DNA of 64,000 nt, taken from contig JAERTE010000136.1 of the NCBI GenBank assembly GCA_016845145.1, positions 1 to 64,000 of the forward strand. The letters run 5' to 3'. Below, piece after piece: positions 60,647 to 64,000 of the stretch (position 1 is its first letter; each line of letters begins with the position of its first letter). The translations under genes and the position numbers were made by a program. The notes beneath the pieces were generated by a model. It saw only the letters and a program-made list of their open reading frames with translations, ran no database searches and had not been told where the DNA came from. This DNA is from Rhodospirillaceae bacterium (GTDB taxonomy: Bacteria > Pseudomonadota > Alphaproteobacteria > Rhodospirillales > Casp-alpha2).

Positions 60647-61920
60647 CCGCTTCCGGCAACCGCAACCTCGGCACGCACTTGTTCCTGTTCTGCTGTATTG
60701 CCATGGTCGGAGCCTTCCTGGCCTGGGCGAGTTACGGCAAGCTCGATGTGGTCAGCCTGGCGACCGGCGACGTGGTGCCGGCGGGTCAGGTGAAAGCGGT
60801 GCAGCACCTGGAAGGCGGCATCGTTCGGGAAATTTTGGTGCGAGAAGGCGACAAGGTGAAAGAAGGCCAGCCGCTGGTTCGGCTGGAACCGATTCGCACC
60901 CGCACGGAAGTGGCGGAGGTAAACATCAGGCTCCGTGCCCTGCAAGTTGCCGTCACGCGGCTTGAAGCTGAAGCCACCGGCGCCGCCAAACCTGACTTCC
61001 CTCAAGCCTTGATTGATGCAGAGCCGGATCTGGTGCGCCAGGCTATGGATTTATTCGAGATCCGCCAACAACGAGTGATGAATCAAATCCGCTCGCAAGA
61101 ACATTTGATCGAGCAACGTCGCCAGGAAATCAAGGAAGTACAGGCACGCCTCAAAAACAACGCCACCTCCATAAAATTGCTGGGTGAACAGTTGAAGATC
61201 AGCCAAAAGCTGCTGAAGCTCAACCTTTCCAACCGAATGAACCACCTGAACCTTTTGAAGGAAGAATCGGAACTGAAAGGCCGGCTTGAGGAAGATCGCG
61301 CCATCTTGCCGCGTGCGAAAGCCGCACAGGCGGCGGCGCGCTCGCAACTGGCGGCGGTGAAGAACGGCTTCCACGAAGAGGCCCGCAAAGAGCTATCCGA
61401 GGTACGGCGCACGACCAAGGAGTTGTCAGAGCGGCGGCGCAAGTTTGAGGATTCACTTGCCCGCACGGTGTTGCGCGCACCCGTGGACGGCACCGTGAAA
61501 ACGCTTTACGTGGTCACGGTGGGCGGCGTTGTGCAACCGGGCGGCACGGTGTTGGACATTGTGCCCGGCGGCGACGCCCTGTTGGTCGAGGCCAAACTGC
61601 CGACCCAGGATATCGGTTTCGTGCGCATCGGCCAGGAAGCGCAGGTTCAATTGGCCTCGGCCGAAGCCGTGCGGTTCGGTATCTTGCTGGGTAAAGTGAC
61701 GCACGTCAGCCCCGACACCATCGTCACACGCGAAGGCGTGCCTTTTTACAAAGTCCGGATCGAGACCGAGCGCGCATACTTCCAACACGGTGATATCAAA
61801 CACCATTTGTCGCCGGGCATGCAGGTGCAGGCCTCCATCCGCACCGGCACGCGCACAGTGATGCGCTATCTGCTGGACCCGTACTTGCGCTCGTTCGGCA
61901 AGGCGATGCAGGAGAGATGA
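60643..61920 (+). CDS. Type I secretion periplasmic adaptor (HlyD family)
   Basis: The 425-aa protein has one N-terminal membrane helix (LFLFCCIAMVGAFLAWASYG). A biotinyl-lipoyl-like half (VQHLEGGIVREILVREGDKV) is followed by a long coiled coil (about 150-290) and the second lipoyl half (VLRAPVDGTVKTLYVVTVGG). It ends LLDPYLRSFGKAMQER, typical of HlyD. It links the ABC protein to a TolC-like outer membrane channel, not found here. It is tightly coupled to the ABC gene. Confidence 0.93.
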   Translation: MTASGNRNLGTHLFLFCCIAMVGAFLAWASYGKLDVVSLATGDVVPAGQVKAVQHLEGGIVREILVREGDKVKEGQPLVRLEPIRTRTEVAEVNIRLRALQVAVTRLEAEATGAAKPDFPQALIDAEPDLVRQAMDLFEIRQQRVMNQIRSQEHLIEQRRQEIKEVQARLKNNATSIKLLGEQLKISQKLLKLNLSNRMNHLNLLKEESELKGRLEEDRAILPRAKAAQAAARSQLAAVKNGFHEEARKELSEVRRTTKELSERRRKFEDSLARTVLRAPVDGTVKTLYVVTVGGVVQPGGTVLDIVPGGDALLVEAKLPTQDIGFVRIGQEAQVQLASAEAVRFGILLGKVTHVSPDTIVTREGVPFYKVRIETERAYFQHGDIKHHLSPGMQVQASIRTGTRTVMRYLLDPYLRSFGKAMQER

Positions 61921-62003
61921 TTGATCGGCCTCGCGCTTTTTTCTACAAATCGCCGGCCAAAGATGACAAATTAGAGATTAACGGAAGATACATCGGATGG
62001 AAC

Positions 62004-62357
62004 ATGGCGTGGTTTAAGAAGAGCGGCGGCAAGGCGGATGGCGCCAAACAGCGCGAGCACGACCGCGTGAGCTGCGACGGCGAGACCCTGACGTTGATTA
62101 CCGAGTCGGGAAGCGACGGTCTGTCGTTCAAATTGCTCGACGTCTCGCTGGGTGGTTTCGCCATCACCGGCTATGAAGGCCCGCTGCACGGCAATCAGTA
62201 TTTCGAGTTCCGATTCAACGGCGAATTGGGCGACGGCATCGCCACCATTGAAGGCTTCGCCAATGTGGTGCGGGTCAAGGAGGGCATGCTGGCGGCGAAA
62301 TTCACACCGCAACCCAAGATCAAGGCGTTTTTCCGCAACTATATAGACATGAAATAG
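62004..62357 (+). CDS. PilZ-domain protein
   Basis: The 117-aa protein has a PilZ fold: QREHDRVSCDGETLTLI with RxxxR-like c-di-GMP binding residues and LLDVSLGGFAITGYEGPL carrying the (D/N)xSxxG motif. ATG 62004 is used since the upstream residues from ATG 61917, which overlaps the adaptor stop, are not typical. Both starts are possible. The context suggests c-di-GMP control over secretion of a surface protein. Confidence 0.85.
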   Translation: MAWFKKSGGKADGAKQREHDRVSCDGETLTLITESGSDGLSFKLLDVSLGGFAITGYEGPLHGNQYFEFRFNGELGDGIATIEGFANVVRVKEGMLAAKFTPQPKIKAFFRNYIDMK

Positions 62358-62360
62358 AGT

Positions 62361-62909
62361 CTACTTCTTTTCATCGCGCGGCTTGTATTTGAGCTCTGGG
62401 GGCTGATCCGACTCAAATGCGCCGATAAGCTGCAGGTCGAGGCGAAACGATGGCTCATTGAACGGATGGCGGGCATCGGTGAACAATCCCGTATCGTTCT
62501 TCAACATGATGATCTCGCGCAGCGCGCGGACGGTGTTGCGGCTTATTTCGAAAGCCGCGACGAACTTATCCAAGATAGCCCGTTCGCCCGACGCCACTTG
62601 GCCATCGACCAGCATGGTGTCGTACAGGTTGATAATCAGCGAAAACTTCTGGGCCGGCGTCAATCCACCCTTGATATCATCGATGAAGCGCTCAACCGGC
62701 ACCAATGAGGCATGATTGAAGGCATCGTCTGTCAGCCCGCGCAATTGGTGATTTGAGATATCTCCGCGCGCGACGTGCTTGCCCAGCACGGTCAACATTT
62801 TGGCCTTCTCTTCAATCGTCGTACGGCTGTCGGCATCGACCACGTAGGCAAGCGCACGGGCCAAGACCAACAAGCCCGCCGCACCAGAACCCTGTTCTCC
62901 GTTACTCAA
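62361..62909 (-). CDS. TerB-like (tellurite resistance domain) protein
   Basis: The 182-aa helical protein has ADSRTTIEEKAKMLTVLGKH and LYDTMLVDGQVASGERAILD, the acidic-residue repeats of the TerB/DjlA-type domain that bind metal. The C-terminal tail is charged and rich in Glu and Lys. It is convergent with the PilZ gene, and its strand continues with a nucleotide cyclase and another TerB-like protein. Its role is unknown. Confidence 0.82.
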   Translation of the reverse strand: MSNGEQGSGAAGLLVLARALAYVVDADSRTTIEEKAKMLTVLGKHVARGDISNHQLRGLTDDAFNHASLVPVERFIDDIKGGLTPAQKFSLIINLYDTMLVDGQVASGERAILDKFVAAFEISRNTVRALREIIMLKNDTGLFTDARHPFNEPSFRLDLQLIGAFESDQPPELKYKPRDEKK

Positions 62910-62967
62910 TGGCTTTCCTTCCCTTCGCCGACCATAACCGGCCTAGCTGCTCTGGCTGACTTGGCAA

Positions 62968-63570
62968 TCAATACAGTATCCGCCGGGCGTCAATTGAAAT
63001 GGAGGATATCTCATAATGTGCTTCCTCGCATTTGAACGCGACATCAGCGGGCACACGCTCCATGGCTGACGCCGTGACCAGGATTTCACTGGCCTTGGCG
63101 ATATCCTCGCCCAACTTACTGGCCGTGTTGACGGCCGCGCCGAAATAATCATGGTCATCGTTGGTGACCATTAATATCCGCCCATAATCGATGCCAGTGG
63201 CGATATAGATATTGAGATCATCGGTGGTCATCAGGTTCATGGCATCGAAGGCGATGTTGATCGACACGGTCGAACGTATCGCCTCAAGCACGTCGGGAAA
63301 CGCCGCGAAGCAATTGTCGGCCTCAAACTTGATCACTTGTCCACCGAAACGCTCGATGATCGGTTTCACGACAATCTGCATATGCCTGACCATCGAGAGG
63401 TAATGCACGATGCCGTGTTTCTCCGTCAGCCGTGAAAAACCAGACATATCGTGAATACACACCGCCGTTTCAACGCCATAAGTCTCCCAGACCTTGGCCT
63501 CGATAACCTTGCGCTCCTCTTCGAGGTCCGAACGGGCATAGGATTCCATTAAATCAAAGAATTCTGACAT
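62968..63570 (-). CDS. Class III adenylate/guanylate cyclase domain protein
   Basis: The 200-aa protein is nearly all catalytic domain. The metal-binding Asp residues are Asp41 (CIHDMSGFS) and Asp85 (KFEADNCFAAF), with the substrate Lys81. DYFGAAVNTASKL (141-153) holds the usual Asn148, but the transition-state Arg is Lys152. ATG 63570 is the natural start, beginning MSEFFDLMES. It could make cAMP, perhaps weakly; the MBL protein at 30042 with two cNMP domains is a possible reader elsewhere in the cell. Confidence 0.88.
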   Translation of the reverse strand: MSEFFDLMESYARSDLEEERKVIEAKVWETYGVETAVCIHDMSGFSRLTEKHGIVHYLSMVRHMQIVVKPIIERFGGQVIKFEADNCFAAFPDVLEAIRSTVSINIAFDAMNLMTTDDLNIYIATGIDYGRILMVTNDDHDYFGAAVNTASKLGEDIAKASEILVTASAMERVPADVAFKCEEAHYEISSISIDARRILY

Positions 63571-63598
63571 ATGATATCTCTTGAGTTGGGTTCGTCGC

Positions 63599-64000
63599 TC
63601 AGTCGTAAATATTGTCGCGCGCGTCGACATCCAGCGCCGTGATGGTATTCGCGTCAAGCCCGAGCAGCGCACAAACATGGTCCATTTCCTGGGCTTCCGT
63701 TTCGTGCACAGCGCCATCCGCGCGGATGACCGTAGCGCAAATAGCGCCCACCAATGCTGCCTGTTCCGCATCGCCCTTGATCGCGGAAATCACCTCGCGC
63801 GCGGCCGCGCGCCCGGCGTCGCCGTCTTTCTCTATGGCACCGACGAAATCCGAGTACATATCCGTACCGTCACCCGTGCGGTAAAGCTTCAAGTCTTCCA
63901 AGGTCTTCAGCAATGCCGTCAACGTCGCGTCCTCACGCAGGTCTCGCTTGCCGTCTGCCATGGTCAACAACGCTGCCGCCGCCATGGAGGCCTTAAACAC
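63599..64000 (-). CDS. TerB-like protein, 5' end outside window
   Basis: The visible 133 residues include ALLTMADGKRDLREDATL and ATVIRADGAVHETEAQEMD, the paired acidic TerB repeats. The first codon visible is GTG at the window edge, but the gene may continue upstream. It lies 28 bases before the cyclase gene on the same strand, so a TerB-cyclase-TerB operon is probable. Confidence 0.75.
   Translation of the reverse strand: MFKASMAAAALLTMADGKRDLREDATLTALLKTLEDLKLYRTGDGTDMYSDFVGAIEKDGDAGRAAAREVISAIKGDAEQAALVGAICATVIRADGAVHETEAQEMDHVCALLGLDANTITALDVDARDNIYD

Overview
The window is a piece of an alphaproteobacterial chromosome. The conserved blocks rpsA-sppA-ihfB, cmk-aroA and lptC-lptA-lptB-rpoN-hpf-ptsN, the TIGR02300 and DUF1150 proteins and the NDUFA9-like protein fit a Rhodospirillales-like organism. 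No species can be named from the sequence alone. Backbone genes are GC-rich; the 6.3-23.8 kb segment is clearly richer in A+T.

Layout. (1) 1-6.3 kb: housekeeping genes on the minus strand (LapA-domain protein, ihfB, sppA, rpsA, cmk, aroA), then a TIGR02300 protein and tRNA-Ala(GGC) on the plus strand. (2) 6.3-23.76 kb: an integrative element of about 17.4 kb inserted in the 3' half of tRNA-Ala(GGC), bounded by perfect 52-bp direct repeats. It carries a tyrosine integrase, a replication-like module (clamp-loader-like AAA+ ATPase, HUH endonuclease, small proteins), a second short tyrosine recombinase, an eight-gene minus-strand operon that looks like an anti-phage restriction system, and two DUF6641 paralogues. 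Short palindromes recur across the element. (3) 23.8-32.2 kb: a molybdenum hydroxylase locus (MobA-like, XdhC, CoxG, then coxS-coxM-coxL) and a metallo-beta-lactamase protein with two cyclic-nucleotide-binding domains. (4) 32.2-40.3 kb: amino-acid dehydrogenase, RraA-like protein, glutathione transferase, M17 aminopeptidase, MarR regulator, NDUFA9-like protein, tRNA-Leu(CAG), RNase D and arabinose-5-phosphate isomerase. (5) 40.3-45.6 kb: LPS transport, sigma-54, hibernation factor and nitrogen PTS. (6) 45.7-50.3 kb: small heat shock protein, aminotransferase, ArsR regulator, and a decayed zinc-uptake locus (Zur without most of its DNA-binding domain, ZnuA reduced to its C-terminal part). (7) 50.4-57 kb: an IclR-controlled operon of two CoA transferases, MaoC hydratase, CitE-type lyase, acyl-CoA dehydrogenase and enoyl-CoA hydratase, probably for a small branched dicarboxylic acid. 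(8) 57-64 kb: tRNA-Ala(CGC), YggT, DUF167, folD, a type I secretion ABC transporter and adaptor with a PilZ protein, then TerB-like proteins around a class III nucleotide cyclase.

The best candidate for something undescribed is the island operon at 12.86-21.07 kb. Its genes overlap by ATGA or are separated by a few bases over most of its length: HTH regulator, Mrr-type endonuclease, methylase-like protein lacking the NPPY motif, NPPY-containing methylase, GIY-YIG/helicase fusion, then an unrecognised 350-aa protein, an acidic 137-aa protein and a PD-(D/E)XK-like nuclease. The restriction core belongs to known families. The three-gene tail and its coupling to that core were not recognised.
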